DNA of 64,000 nucleotides from NCBI RefSeq assembly GCF_900660735.1, contig NZ_LR215049.1, positions 62,001 to 126,000 of the forward strand, in the 5' to 3' direction. The notes below the pieces were generated by a model. It saw only the letters and a list, made by a program, of their open reading frames with translations. It had not been told where the DNA came from and did no database searches. Numbering within the stretch: the stretch's first letter is position 1; the number at the start of each line of letters is the position of its first letter. Source of the stretch: Metamycoplasma cloacale (GTDB taxonomy: Bacteria; Bacillota_I; Bacilli_A; Mycoplasmatales; Metamycoplasmataceae). A program made the position numbers and the translations under genes. This document shows positions 11,338 to 22,300 of the stretch, piece after piece.

Positions 11338-14319
11338 ATGAAATTAATTAACGGACATTTAAATACTATTTTTTCTTTTCTTGAAAGTACTATAACAATT
11401 GATAATTTATTTCAACAGTTAAAAGAGAAAAACATTGAATATTTTAGCATTACAGAACATAATAATTTATTCAGTTTCGCCCCAATATTAAGTAAATCAA
11501 GAAAAGAAAACTTAAAACCAATATTCGGATTAGATTGTGATATTGACATTGATGGTCAATTATTTAGATATATTCTATATCCAAAAAATTTAGATGGTTG
11601 AAACGCAATAAAATTAATTTCTTATAAATTATTAAGTAAAGAGAATGTTAAATTAATTGATATATTAAAAGATAATAACATCTACATTGTTGAACATCCA
11701 ATTTTAGGTTATTGAAGACAAACTAATTGCATAATTGAACAAAATAATTATTATTATGGAATTGATATTAATGAAGTAGAAAATAATTCACTTACTAAAA
11801 CGCATACACACAAATGTTTAATTATCAATCATTTTTCAATATTAAATGCTGATGAAAATTCAACAATAGATGTTTTGTCTAAAATGAAAGACAGTTCAAA
11901 GATTGCTAATTTTTATATTCCATTATTTTTCGAAATTGAAGATGATGTTGAATATAAAGATTTAATAATTCAAACAAACGAATTTTTGAAACAATGTTAT
12001 ATACATTTTGAAACAGAGAAATTTGAATTACCTAAATATCCTAATGATTTAAATATTTCTTCATATGAATATCTAGAACGTTTAATTAAACAAAATCTAC
12101 CTAAATTATTTAAAAAAGAAAATTGAAATTCAATCTATTCTGAACGTCTAAAGTATGAATTATCCGTTATTAAACAATTGAAATTCGAAGATTATTTTTT
12201 AATCATTCAAGATTGAATTAATTATGCTAAAAACAATGATATATCAGTAGGCCCAGGGCGTGGTTCGGCAGCTGGTTCATTAGTGTCATATATTTTAGGA
12301 ATTACTGAGATTGATCCGATTAAATACAATTTAATTTTTGAACGTTTCTTAAATCCAGAACGGGTAACAATGCCAGATATTGACGTTGATGTTCAGGATG
12401 ATAAAAGACATTTAGTTCTTCAATATTTAATTGATAAATATGGGGTTAATAATGTTGCAAACATTGTAACTTATTCAACATTGGGCAAAAAGTCATCAAT
12501 TCGTGATGTAATGAGCGCATTTGGTAAAAACATTTCAGAAATCAATAGTGTGTCAAAAGCGATATCAGATGCTGAAATTAATTTATTGCAAGAATATGAA
12601 ACAAATAAAAAGTTTGCTCTTGAATTAAATAAATTAAATGAAGTTGATTTTTCTATGTCTAAACAAATATTGTATGAAGCTAATAAATTAGAAGGTTTAT
12701 ATCGTCAAAGCGGTACACATGCAGCTGGTATTGTTTTATCTTCAAAACCAATTATTGATAAAATTCCTACCTATTTATTAGACGGTATCCAACAGACACA
12801 AACCTCAATGGAATACCTAGAAGAGTTTGGTTTGTTAAAAATGGATATATTAGGTTTAAGAACACTAACTACTATTAAAGAAATTCTTTCATTTATTAAA
12901 TCAAGTAAAAATATTGAGATTGATTTATCAAAAATTGATTACAATGATCAACTGACTTTTAAATTATTAACTTCAGGAAATACGGCAGGTATTTTCCAAC
13001 TTGAAAGTTATGGAATGATGAATGCATTGAAAAAAGTAGGTGTAAGTAGTTTTGATGATATTACTGCAATTATTTCATTGTATCGTCCAGGTCCAATGGA
13101 ACATATTAATACATATGTTAAACGTAAATTTGGTAAAGAAGCAATTCCTAAAATCAATGCAACATATGATGAAATTGTAAAAAATACATATGGAATTATT
13201 ATCTATCAAGAACAAATAATGCAAATTGTTCAAGCAGTTGCAGGTTTTAGTTTTGGACATGCCGACTTGATTAGAAGAATTATTTCTAAAAAGCAAGTTG
13301 ATTTAATGTTAAAAGAAAAAGAAATTTTTATAAAAGCCGCTATTCAAAATGGTTATAGCTTAAAAGATGCGCAAAATATATTTGATAATATAGAGAAATT
13401 TGCTGATTATGGGTTTAATAAATCGCATGCCGTTTCATATGCAACACTTTCATATCAAATGGCTTATTTAAAAGCACATTTCCCATTAGAGTTTTATGCT
13501 TCTGCTATTTCATCGGCACAAGGAAGTCATGCGACAATTGCTAAATTCGCTAATGAAGCAAGAAATTTAGATATTGAAATTATTTCGCCAAACATTAACT
13601 ATTCAAGCAATAAAGCAATTATTATGGATAATAAAATTGTTTTACCTTTAACAATGATTAAGGGAATTGGTAATGAAAGTGTTAAATTAATTATTAATGA
13701 ACGTCAATTAAATGGTGTATATAAAAACTTCTTTGATTTCTTATTAAGAATGGATAATGTTAAATCAATTGGATTGTCAACTATTCAGATCTTAATTAAA
13801 GCAAACGCTCTAAAATGCTTCGGCTATAATCAAATGACATTGCTATCAGAACTATTGAACAACAATAATAATAGTGATACAATGCTGATGTTAAAGTATT
13901 TAAGAAACAATGACAATCAAACTGAAGTTAATAATGCAATTAAAAATTGAAAACCATATGTTGTATATGAACAAAATATTGATGAAGAGAATGAAAATGA
14001 AATTGCATTATTGGGTCAAATATACAATTTATCTTTAACAGAAGATTTTGAAGTAAATGGTTCACGTTTAATTGATATGCATATAGGGAATGAATATCTA
14101 ACAACCTTATTCTGTAACTCAATTATGCAGAAAACGTCAAAAAATGGGTCTCAATATTATTTAATTAATCTACAGGATTCAACTAAAAAAATCTCAATTT
14201 TCTATTTTGGAACAATAGAAAATTACAAGAAATTCAATAAACAATTAGTTTCGGTGAATATTTATGTTAAAAGCGAAAACCAATATATCTTAAAAGGATG
14301 GAAATTAAAACATGAGTAA
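11338..14319 (+). CDS. dnaE: DNA polymerase III alpha subunit, DnaE type
   Basis: Replicative C-family polymerase of 993 residues. Motifs in order: a PHP-like N-terminus (GHLNTIFSF, ITEHNNLFS), GPGRGSAAGSLVSYI, the catalytic PDIDVDVQDDKR, QSGTHAAGIVLSS, GIFQLES, LYRPGPMEH, YQEQIMQIVQ and FADYGFNKSHAVSYA, then the C-terminal region. There is no proofreading exonuclease domain, so this is DnaE and not PolC. The PHP metal-binding histidines are mostly replaced, so that domain is probably inactive. The gene is split by many TGA Trp codons. It overlaps the next gene by 8 nt. Confidence 0.95.
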
Positions 14320-15190
14320 AATTTTATTAATTGATGGCACATATTTAGCTTATAAATCATATTTTGCAACATTATATGGTAATGCTTCACTACAGACAGA
14401 AAATGGTTTTCCAACAAATGCAATTGTTGGTTTCTTTAACACAATGTTAGCTTTAATTAAACAACATAATGTATCACATCTATTTGTTGCCTTTGATTCA
14501 AGAGTTAAAACCTTTAGACATGAAATGTATGAACAATACAAAGGAACTAGAGCTAAAGCACCAGCTGATTTTCATATTCAATTAAATAAAATTCAAGAAC
14601 TATTGACTGCATGTAATATTGCTAATGAAAACGTCGAACGTTATGAAGCAGATGATATCATTGCTAAAATAACAAAAATGTTTCAAAATGAACATGAAAT
14701 TTTAATATATTCTGCCGACCAAGATTTAAATCAATTAATTACAAATAATGTATCAATTATTAAAAAGGTTAAAAATGAAAATATTATCCTAAATATCGAT
14801 AACTTTATGGATTATTACGGAATAACCCCAGAACAGGTCATTGATTATAAAGCAATAGTTGGGGATTCAAGTGATAACTTTAAAGGTATTGAAGGGTTAG
14901 GACCTAAAAGCGCAACAAGTTTGTTAGAAAAATATCAAACGCTTGAAAATATCTATGCTCATTTAGATGACATTACTGGAAAAACAAAAGAAAAATTAAT
15001 TAATAGTAAAGAAAACGCAATGCGTGATAAATATCTAGCAACATTAAGAACGGATTTTTTAACAAAAACTATTGAAATTCAACAACTTTCTTTATTAAAC
15101 TTTAGTTTAACACCAGACGCAATTGAAATTTTAGATAGTCTAGAGCTTAATTTAATTAAAAATAAGTTAATAAAATTGGAAATAAATTAG
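14312..15190 (+). CDS. 5'-3' exonuclease (stand-alone Pol I-type flap nuclease)
   Basis: A 292-residue FEN-like nuclease corresponding to the N-terminal domain of DNA polymerase I; it would remove RNA primers and flaps. Acidic metal ligands are visible: LLIDGTYLAYKSYF, VAFDSRVKTFRHEMYEQYKG, EADDIIAKI, SADQDLNQL and GDSSDNFKGIEGLGPKSA with the helix-hairpin-helix. Pol I polymerase is absent, as is usual in mollicutes. Overlap with dnaE suggests coupled translation. Confidence 0.93.
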   Translation: MSKILLIDGTYLAYKSYFATLYGNASLQTENGFPTNAIVGFFNTMLALIKQHNVSHLFVAFDSRVKTFRHEMYEQYKGTRAKAPADFHIQLNKIQELLTACNIANENVERYEADDIIAKITKMFQNEHEILIYSADQDLNQLITNNVSIIKKVKNENIILNIDNFMDYYGITPEQVIDYKAIVGDSSDNFKGIEGLGPKSATSLLEKYQTLENIYAHLDDITGKTKEKLINSKENAMRDKYLATLRTDFLTKTIEIQQLSLLNFSLTPDAIEILDSLELNLIKNKLIKLEIN

Positions 15191-15209
15191 CATTTTGCTA
15201 GTTTATTTT
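15182..15209 (+). terminator. Terminator after the dnaE-exonuclease operon
   Basis: AATTAGC pairs with GCTAGTT (one G-T pair) around a 5-6 nt loop and is followed by TATTTTTAT. It overlaps the exonuclease stop codon. Confidence 0.65.
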
Positions 15210-15497
15210 TATATAAGCAAAAAATGTCAATTTTTAGAATAAAAAATGATGGTATTTTTACACAAAAAATTAACTTAAAATACACCTTCATATATCTATT
15301 TTTTAAAACCATAGTAGATGTTAATAATGACATATTTTTCTAAAAAATATTTAATTATAAATATATTTTAAACAAGGGTTTATGTTAATAACTGTCAATG
15401 CTTACTATTGAAACTATTGAAATGCAAAAAATAATTCATTTCTAAAATAACTGTATAGTTCATAATATATGTACAACAAAAAAAGGAGGTGGCGTAA
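15210..15497 (+). promoter_or_regulatory. Intergenic leader/promoter region of the DnaB-DnaI-like operon
   Basis: About 290 nt of very AT-rich DNA without a supported gene. It ends in a strong Shine-Dalgarno (AAGGAGGTGG, about 15483-15492). A -10-like TATAGT (about 15453) and TAATAT lie 30-45 nt before the ATG. The phrase ATTGAAA occurs twice about 15407-15422. No structured RNA, DnaA box or protein was recognised. Confidence 0.4.
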
Positions 15498-16382
15498 ATG
15501 GAAAAATATTATATAGAAAACAGCGAATCAATTACATCAAGCGATTTAGAAAATCTACGTGTATTTTATCAACCATTTATTGGGCCTAACGCCATTTCCT
15601 TATATCAATATTTATATGATATGCATACTATCTACGATGCACGTCATAACTTTACATATAATGATACTAATGAATTTCTATCTATTTCTAAAGAAGAGAT
15701 GGTTAAAGCAAGACAATTACTTGAAGCAACTGGTTTAATTAAATCTTTTTTAACCAAAGATCAAAGTTATTTATTTCAATTAAAAAGACCGCTAAATGCT
15801 AATGAGATTACTCAAAATAAATTAATTAGTAGTCTTTTAATTGAAAAAATTGGCATAGAGAAATTCCAACAATTAATCAAAGTAAAAACTGTTACTCATT
15901 TTGATAAAACATGTTTAGTTGATATATCTAAAAACTTTTTAGATGTTTTTCAACCAAATGAAACCATTGATGTTGAACTAAATGATGAAGATTTCATTTT
16001 AACCGATCGTAATTTAGCAATGGAATCTCTAGAACCTGAAATATTTATCTACACTATATTAAAAGCAGAACCTACCTCTGGTCAATTGTTAATGATTGAA
16101 CATCTAAAACAATTACATTTTTCTAGAAAAGCAATTAATTTATTTATTAACTATTCTTTGAATGTTAATAAAAGTATTGTTATTAAATATATAGAAAAAA
16201 TTGCTTTAGATTTCGCTAAGAAAAATATCTTAAATGAAATTGATGTTGAAAGAGAATTAGATAATATTTATATTAATAAAACAACTAATAAAAATCTGCA
16301 ATCAAATGTTGTAATGAAACCTACGCATCTAGAGGATCTAAATTACATATATGAATTAGCAGATGATGGATGAGAAAATTAA
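15498..16382 (+). CDS. DnaB-like (Bacillus-type) replication initiation protein
   Basis: A 294-residue protein resembling the Bacillus DnaB/DnaD family of primosome proteins that help load the replicative helicase. It begins with YYIENSESITSSDLE and has an N-terminal winged-helix-like region (FLSISKEEMVKARQLLEATG). A C-terminal helical segment (SRKAINLFINYSL, IVIKYIEKIALDFAKK) matches the DDBH-type domain pattern. Very strong Shine-Dalgarno. It precedes a DnaI-like gene by 9 nt, the same order as dnaB-dnaI in Firmicutes. Confidence 0.8.
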
Positions 16383-16391
16383 GGAGTTAAT

Positions 16392-17303
16392 ATGGCTGAT
16401 TTATTTAAGTTCCCTAAATTAAGTAAAAAGGAACAAGCTGTAGTTGAGGAATTAAGAAATAATGTTCTAAATTGTCCAGTAATTTTAGATATTATCAAAA
16501 ATCTAAAATTAACTGAAGAACATATTAAAACAGGATTCCCTTTATTAGTTAAATATTATCTAGATTACATCGATCATCAAAAATTACCTGAATGAAAAAT
16601 TATTATTAATTCTAATGATTGTTTAGATATGGATATAACTAACACTGAAATGGTGAAAAAAGAGAAAATATTATCTAATTTTTGATTAACAGATATTACC
16701 CCTTTGCCAATTGAATTACACCATTATCTAACAACACCTTTGATTAAAAAACCACGTTCTATATTAACCAATTTCTCAAAAGCAATCAAGAATTTTGATA
16801 TTGAATTAAATGATTATTTATCTAAAGTTGTAAAGAATAAATTAGAGTTAACTGATAACCTTTTAATCATTGATAATTCATTTTTAGATGCAAGGGCAAT
16901 TATTAAATTTTTATCCACATTTTTTGTAATGTATTTAAATAAAACAGTTGCTGTTGTTGATATTAATGCTTTGTATCAAACATTGCAAAAAAATAGTAAA
17001 AATCCTGAATATAATGCACATATTTTTTCATTATTATCAGAAGTTGATTACCTATTTTTAGAAAGAATGGCAGTTGGGGAAAAACCAGAATGATTTATTA
17101 ATGAATTAATCAATGTTTTTAATAATAGAAATGTAAATCGTAAGCCATTTTATCTATCGTCGCCAGTAGATATTTTAAGCAATGATATTAAAATTATCGC
17201 TACTTCTTGAAGTAAATCTTCTAATGTTGGATTAGAACAAGTTGAACAGCTTTTTAAAAGCAGTATTGCTCTATATACAAGAATTTTTAAAAGAAAAGTA
17301 TAA
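16392..17303 (+). CDS. DnaI-like helicase loader with lost ATPase motifs
   Basis: A 303-residue protein that aligns by eye with Bacillus DnaI. The N-terminal helical part (residues ~15-58, NCPVILDIIKNLKL) matches the DnaI helicase-binding domain region. In the ATPase half the hydrophobic strands are kept, but Walker A is replaced by IIDNSFLDARAI and Walker B by LFLERMAVG; the sensor strand FYLSSPVDI remains. It is therefore probably a structural loader that does not hydrolyse ATP. TGA Trp codons occur at several places. It follows the DnaB-like gene, which supports the identity. Confidence 0.75.
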
Positions 17304-17374
17304 AAAATTATTCAGTTACATATGTTTTTGAATATTTAAACAAAATTAATAAACATTTATTGTTAAAAATGTAT

Positions 17375-17380
17375 TATAAT
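17375..17380 (+). promoter_or_regulatory. -10 box for the tRNA-Cys/tRNA-Arg unit
   Basis: Perfect TATAAT 23 nt before the first base of tRNA-Cys. No convincing -35 at normal spacing. Confidence 0.5.
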
Positions 17381-17403
17381 ATTTAAGCATTTGTAACCAT
17401 GCT

Positions 17404-17478
17404 GCCACCATAGCCAAATGGCCAAGGCATGGGTCTGCAACACCCTGATTACCAGTTCGAATCTGGTTGGTGGCTCCA
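17404..17478 (+). tRNA. tRNA-Cys (GCA)
   Basis: The acceptor arm GCCACCA pairs with TGGTGGC, followed by discriminator T and an encoded CCA. The D-arm region contains AGCCAAATGGCCAAGGC. The anticodon loop CTGCAAC gives GCA. The T-arm is ACCAG-TTCGAAT-CTGGT. The anticodon stem has one terminal T-T mismatch. Confidence 0.95.
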
Positions 17479-17483
17479 AAAAT

Positions 17484-17560
17484 GCGCTCGTAGCTCAATT
17501 GGACAGAGTGTTTGGTTACGGCCCAAGAGGTTGCGGGTTCGACTCCTGCCGAGCGCGCCA
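17484..17560 (+). tRNA. tRNA-Arg (ACG)
   Basis: Acceptor GCGCTCG/CGAGCGC, discriminator G and encoded CCA. The anticodon loop TTACGGC gives ACG, which after A34-to-inosine editing reads CGN codons. T-arm GCGGG-TTCGACT-CCTGC. It lies 5 nt after tRNA-Cys and is followed by a terminator. Confidence 0.94.
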
Positions 17561-17584
17561 TATCAATTGTAAAATTGAAACAAT

Positions 17585-17606
17585 AAAGCGATCATTCGCT
17601 TTTTTA
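17585..17606 (+). terminator. Terminator of the tRNA operon
   Basis: AAAGCGA/TCGCTTT stem with a 4-nt loop, followed by a T-run. Confidence 0.8.
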
Positions 17607-17617
17607 TTTATACATTT

Positions 17618-17655
17618 TTAGCACTTTAACCCTTTAATTGCTAATTTAGTGCTAA
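17618..17655. promoter_or_regulatory. CIRCE-like operator with a 20-nt spacer upstream of hrcA
   Basis: The half-sites TTAGCACTT (17618-17626) and TAGTGCTAA (17647-17655) are inverted with one mismatch. The spacer is 20 nt where CIRCE normally has 9, exactly 11 bp (about one helical turn) longer. A -10-like TACATT lies at 17611. HrcA autoregulation is inferred. Confidence 0.6.
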
Positions 17656-17666
17656 AATATATAATT

Positions 17667-18674
17667 ATGACTAATTTATTAAAAGAAAAAGAAAATTATT
17701 ATTTCAAATTAATTGTTGATTTATACATCGAAACAGGAGAACCAGTTGCTTCTAAAACTTTAGTAGAACGTTTTAAATTAAATTGCAGTTCAGCAACAAT
17801 CAGAAATGTTATGGCAAGATTAGAAGAAATTAATTTTTTAGAAAAATATCATATTTCAGGTGGCCGTGTTCCTTCAACTACCGGACTTGAATATTATGCA
17901 AAATATTTAATCTACAATCCTCAAAAATACTTTAATGAAAAACTAGAAGATCTACTTGCAAAAAGAAGAATTAAGATTGATGCCACATTAGAAGAAGCCG
18001 CTTCTATTGTTTCAGAAATGGTTGGTGTTACTGTTGTTGCAACATCAAATAACGGTTCAGAAACACTTAAAAGTATTCAATTAACACCTTTAACTGATAG
18101 TTCTGCAATTGTTGTTATTGTTACAAGTACAGGTAGAGTTGAAAGTAAGATGTTTAATTTTGAAAACGAAAACATTGAAATTAATGATTTAAAAATTGCC
18201 ATTAGATTATTTAAAGAAAGATTAATTGATACACCATTGATTGAATTAAGTTTAAAAGCACAAGCTTTAATGCCGATATTCAGTCAACAAATCAAGAATT
18301 TTGAAATCATTCTTGAAAAATTTGTTAAAAAAGTGTTTGTTTTTGAAGAAGAAACAAAAACCAAAAGTTTTAATAAAGGTGCCATTATTTTATCTAAAAA
18401 TATTCAAAGAGAAGAACTTGCACATATTCTAGATTTAATTGAAAACCATTCAGTATGAGAAACAATTGAAAACAATTTAGATGAAGATAATAATATTAAA
18501 TTAGATGTTAGTCGTCCTAACTTAAGTATTATTAGCAAAAAGATTGATTTCGCTAATAATGAGAATATCAAAGAATTAAGTGTTGTTGGTCCAAGTAATA
18601 TTAATTTTGAAGATTCATTTGAACTACTTAATATGTTAGAAAAAATCCTAAAGGAGAAAAAACATGATAATTAA
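17667..18674 (+). CDS. hrcA: Heat-inducible transcription repressor HrcA
   Basis: A 335-residue repressor of chaperone genes that binds CIRCE. It shows the N-terminal winged helix (YIETGEPVASKTLVERF, CSSATIRNVMARLEE, ISGGRVPSTTGLEYYAKY) and the central GAF-like part (GVTVVATSN, SIQLTPLTDSSAIVVIV). The ATG at 17667 is preferred because the in-frame GTG at 17649 lies inside the operator half-site. Its last 11 nt overlap grpE. A TGA Trp near residue 265 truncates it under the standard code. Confidence 0.95.
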
Positions 18675-19485
18675 TAAATATGATTTAGTTAGACTAGAAA
18701 TTAAAGAAGTTAATAAAAAAACTATTAACTATCCATATGGTCAAGATGTAATTGAATTAAACATTGGAGATAATAAATATCCATTAATTAATGAATTTCT
18801 ATTAGATTTTGAATATAAATCATTAGATGAGCCTTTTAAATTTCATAAAATGAAAGAAAAACATAAACTAAATTATGAAATTAAAATTATTGAACATAGC
18901 AAACCAACTGGATTACTTGCTGAATTAATTAAGGAAAATAAGATTTTAAGTAATGAAAACGTAAAGCTATTTGAACAAAAATCTAATTTAGAATTAAAAG
19001 AAGTTAATCTAAAAAATGAATTAATTAAATTACAACATGAATTTAAAGACCAAATTGCTCAATTACAGAAAAAAGCACAAACTGAAATTAATGAACATAA
19101 ATTAAAAAATTCAGAACATTTAGATAGTGAATTAAAAAATGCAAAACAATATGCGTTGCAGAAATTCCTTGAAGAGATTATCAATCCTTTAAATAATATA
19201 GAAATAGCAATTAAAGCTGCATTAAATATGGATAACCCTGGTGTTAAGAATTTTGCAATCGGTTTTAATATGTTATATACACAAATTGACAACATATTAT
19301 CTGATTTTGGTGTTTCAAAAATTGAACCAAAAATTAACGATACCTTTAATCCTGAATTGCATCAAGTATTTGAATTAAAAGAATTATCTGATTTTAGTAA
19401 AGATGCAATTGTAGAAATAAGAAATATTGGTTATAAATTACATGATCGTGTAATTAAACCTGCATTGGTGATTGTTGCGAAATAG
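18664..19485 (+). CDS. grpE: Nucleotide exchange factor GrpE with N-terminal extension
   Basis: Exchanges ADP for ATP on DnaK. The 273 residues are longer than the usual ~200. The C-terminal ~150 residues are clear GrpE: a long coiled coil (LLAELIKENKILSNENVKLFEQ onwards) and the beta domain with GVSKIEPKINDTFNPELHQ and VIKPALVIVAK. The first ~80 residues form a separate region. Its pattern (IGDNKYPLINEFLLDF, then YEIKIIEHSKP) resembles the end of an FKBP/trigger-factor PPIase domain, but this is only an impression. Overlaps hrcA by 11 nt. Confidence 0.94.
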   Translation: MIINKYDLVRLEIKEVNKKTINYPYGQDVIELNIGDNKYPLINEFLLDFEYKSLDEPFKFHKMKEKHKLNYEIKIIEHSKPTGLLAELIKENKILSNENVKLFEQKSNLELKEVNLKNELIKLQHEFKDQIAQLQKKAQTEINEHKLKNSEHLDSELKNAKQYALQKFLEEIINPLNNIEIAIKAALNMDNPGVKNFAIGFNMLYTQIDNILSDFGVSKIEPKINDTFNPELHQVFELKELSDFSKDAIVEIRNIGYKLHDRVIKPALVIVAK

Positions 19486-19504
19486 ATAGGAAACTATCTT
19501 TTTC
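19484..19504 (+). terminator. Terminator of hrcA-grpE
   Basis: AGATAG/CTATCT stem with a GAAA loop and a following T-run. The stem starts within the grpE stop codon. Confidence 0.75.
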
Positions 19505-19520
19505 TATTAAATTTAAAAAA

Positions 19521-19547
19521 TTAGCACTTTATTGTGTAGAGTGCTAA
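19521..19547. promoter_or_regulatory. CIRCE operator of dnaK
   Basis: TTAGCACTT-N9-GAGTGCTAA, matching the canonical HrcA-binding CIRCE (TTAGCACTC-N9-GAGTGCTAA) except for one base. A TACAAT -10 candidate follows at 19557-19562, so repressor binding would block RNA polymerase. Confidence 0.93.
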
Positions 19548-19594
19548 AAAATGTGCTACAATTTAGTTATTAATTAAGAAAGTTAATTATTTAG

Positions 19595-21376
<1,782 letters not shown>

Positions 21377-21382
21377 TAATTT

Positions 21383-21416
21383 AAAAATCTCATGAAATAT
21401 ATCGTGAGATTTTTCT
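21383..21416 (+). terminator. Terminator of dnaK
   Basis: AAAAATCTCA (21383-21392) pairs with TGAGATTTTT (21405-21414), followed by T-rich sequence. It marks the left edge of the accessory region. Confidence 0.85.
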
Positions 21417-21497
21417 TAAATTTACGGACATATAAAAGTATACTTATAGATATAAGAGATATTAATATAAAAGAATTTTAAAAAAGAAAGGTTAAAA

Positions 21498-22100
21498 ATG
21501 GAAAATAAAGTCAAAACTTTCATTTCTTATTCGCACGGTTACAAAAATAATATTCTTTTTGAAAATTTGCGTGACACATTGAAAAATAAAGGTTATATCT
21601 TGGATTTCAGTGAGAAAGAAGATAAAAGTGAATATTCAATTCAAACCATTTGAGACTATTTAGCTAGTAGAATTAAACAATCTTCTTGTACTATTTTATT
21701 AATGACACAAGATCTATTATTTAAAAATAAACATAAAATAAGCTATATTCCTAATGATTTTGAACATTCAGGATGAATTTATAAAGAAATATCTGCTTCT
21801 TTAAGAGATTGAAAAGAAAATAGAATCAATGCACTAATTTGTGTGTGTGAAGATGAATATGTGCATCATATAGTAAATTCTGGACATTATTATAATAATG
21901 TTGTGACAATTAGAGACAAATATCCTGAATGGTGTCCAGAGATTATTTCTTTAAATGAGTGATATATTGAATTTGTGTCATATGATCAGTTTATAAAAAA
22001 TCCTGAATATTATATTAATAACGCTTTATGAAAAAGAAGAAGACAAATTGAAAGTTATGGTAATGCATATTCAATTTGTTATGATCCGCATAATAATTAA
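21498..22100 (+). CDS. ThsB-type TIR-like protein A (MTH538 TIR-like fold)
   Basis: A 200-residue protein with the TIR-like pattern of the ThsB/MTH538 family: KTFISYSH near the start, LDFSEKEDKS, an amphipathic helix IWDYLASRIKQSS, strand CTILLMT, and HSGWIYKEISASL, where Glu97 is the likely catalytic position. Such proteins make cyclic ADP-ribose-type signals or cleave NAD in Thoeris-like antiphage systems. No SIR2/SLOG ThsA follows; the next gene is an unrelated 310-residue protein. Residues ~37-110 are almost identical to TIR B at 23702-24304 (K76 versus E76), while the flanks are only moderately similar. AAAGG Shine-Dalgarno. Function in defence is inferred. Confidence 0.8.
21604..21826 (+). 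repeat. 223-bp inverted repeat, left copy (inside TIR A)
   Basis: Inverted copy of 23976-24198 with one mismatch in 223 bp (A at 21723, G in the other copy on its coding strand). Identity stops abruptly on both sides. The repeat spans TIR residues ~37-110. Confidence 0.95.
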
Positions 22101-22300
22101 TTAAAAGGTATAGAGTTATATAAGAGTTTTAGATAAGAGATACAGCCTGATATAATAATTTTTTTGATTAAGCCCTTATTTTGAAAATTACTTGTAGAAA
22201 TTCACGAGATTATTAATTTGTTATTAATAACAAATACTGGATTGTTATTAAATTATTAATTTAATATTATTAAATAGAAATTTATTAATGAAAGGAATAT
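22101..22300 (+). promoter_or_regulatory. Promoter region of the capsid-like gene with an 18-bp palindrome
   Basis: TTTGTTATTAATAACAAA (22217-22234) is a perfect 18-bp palindrome. Just downstream are TTGTTA (22242-22247), a 17-nt spacer and TATTAT (22265-22270), a good -35/-10 pair. The palindrome is placed like an operator or activator site. No open reading frame of note lies in this 200-nt gap. Confidence 0.5.

Noticed and set aside
15210-15497. Structured RNA gene in the dnaB leader
   Set aside because: No strong helices or known RNA signatures seen by eye; only promoter-like sequences and a ribosome site.
17346-17621. ORFs on both strands over the tRNA genes
   Set aside because: The DNA folds into tRNA-Cys and tRNA-Arg; the ORFs are by-products.
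17649-17651. GTG start for hrcA
   Set aside because: It lies inside the CIRCE-like half-site and no ribosome site precedes it; the ATG at 17667 gives a normal HrcA N-terminus.
17660-17665. TATAAT as hrcA promoter
   Set aside because: It ends 1 nt before the ATG, so transcription would start inside the gene.
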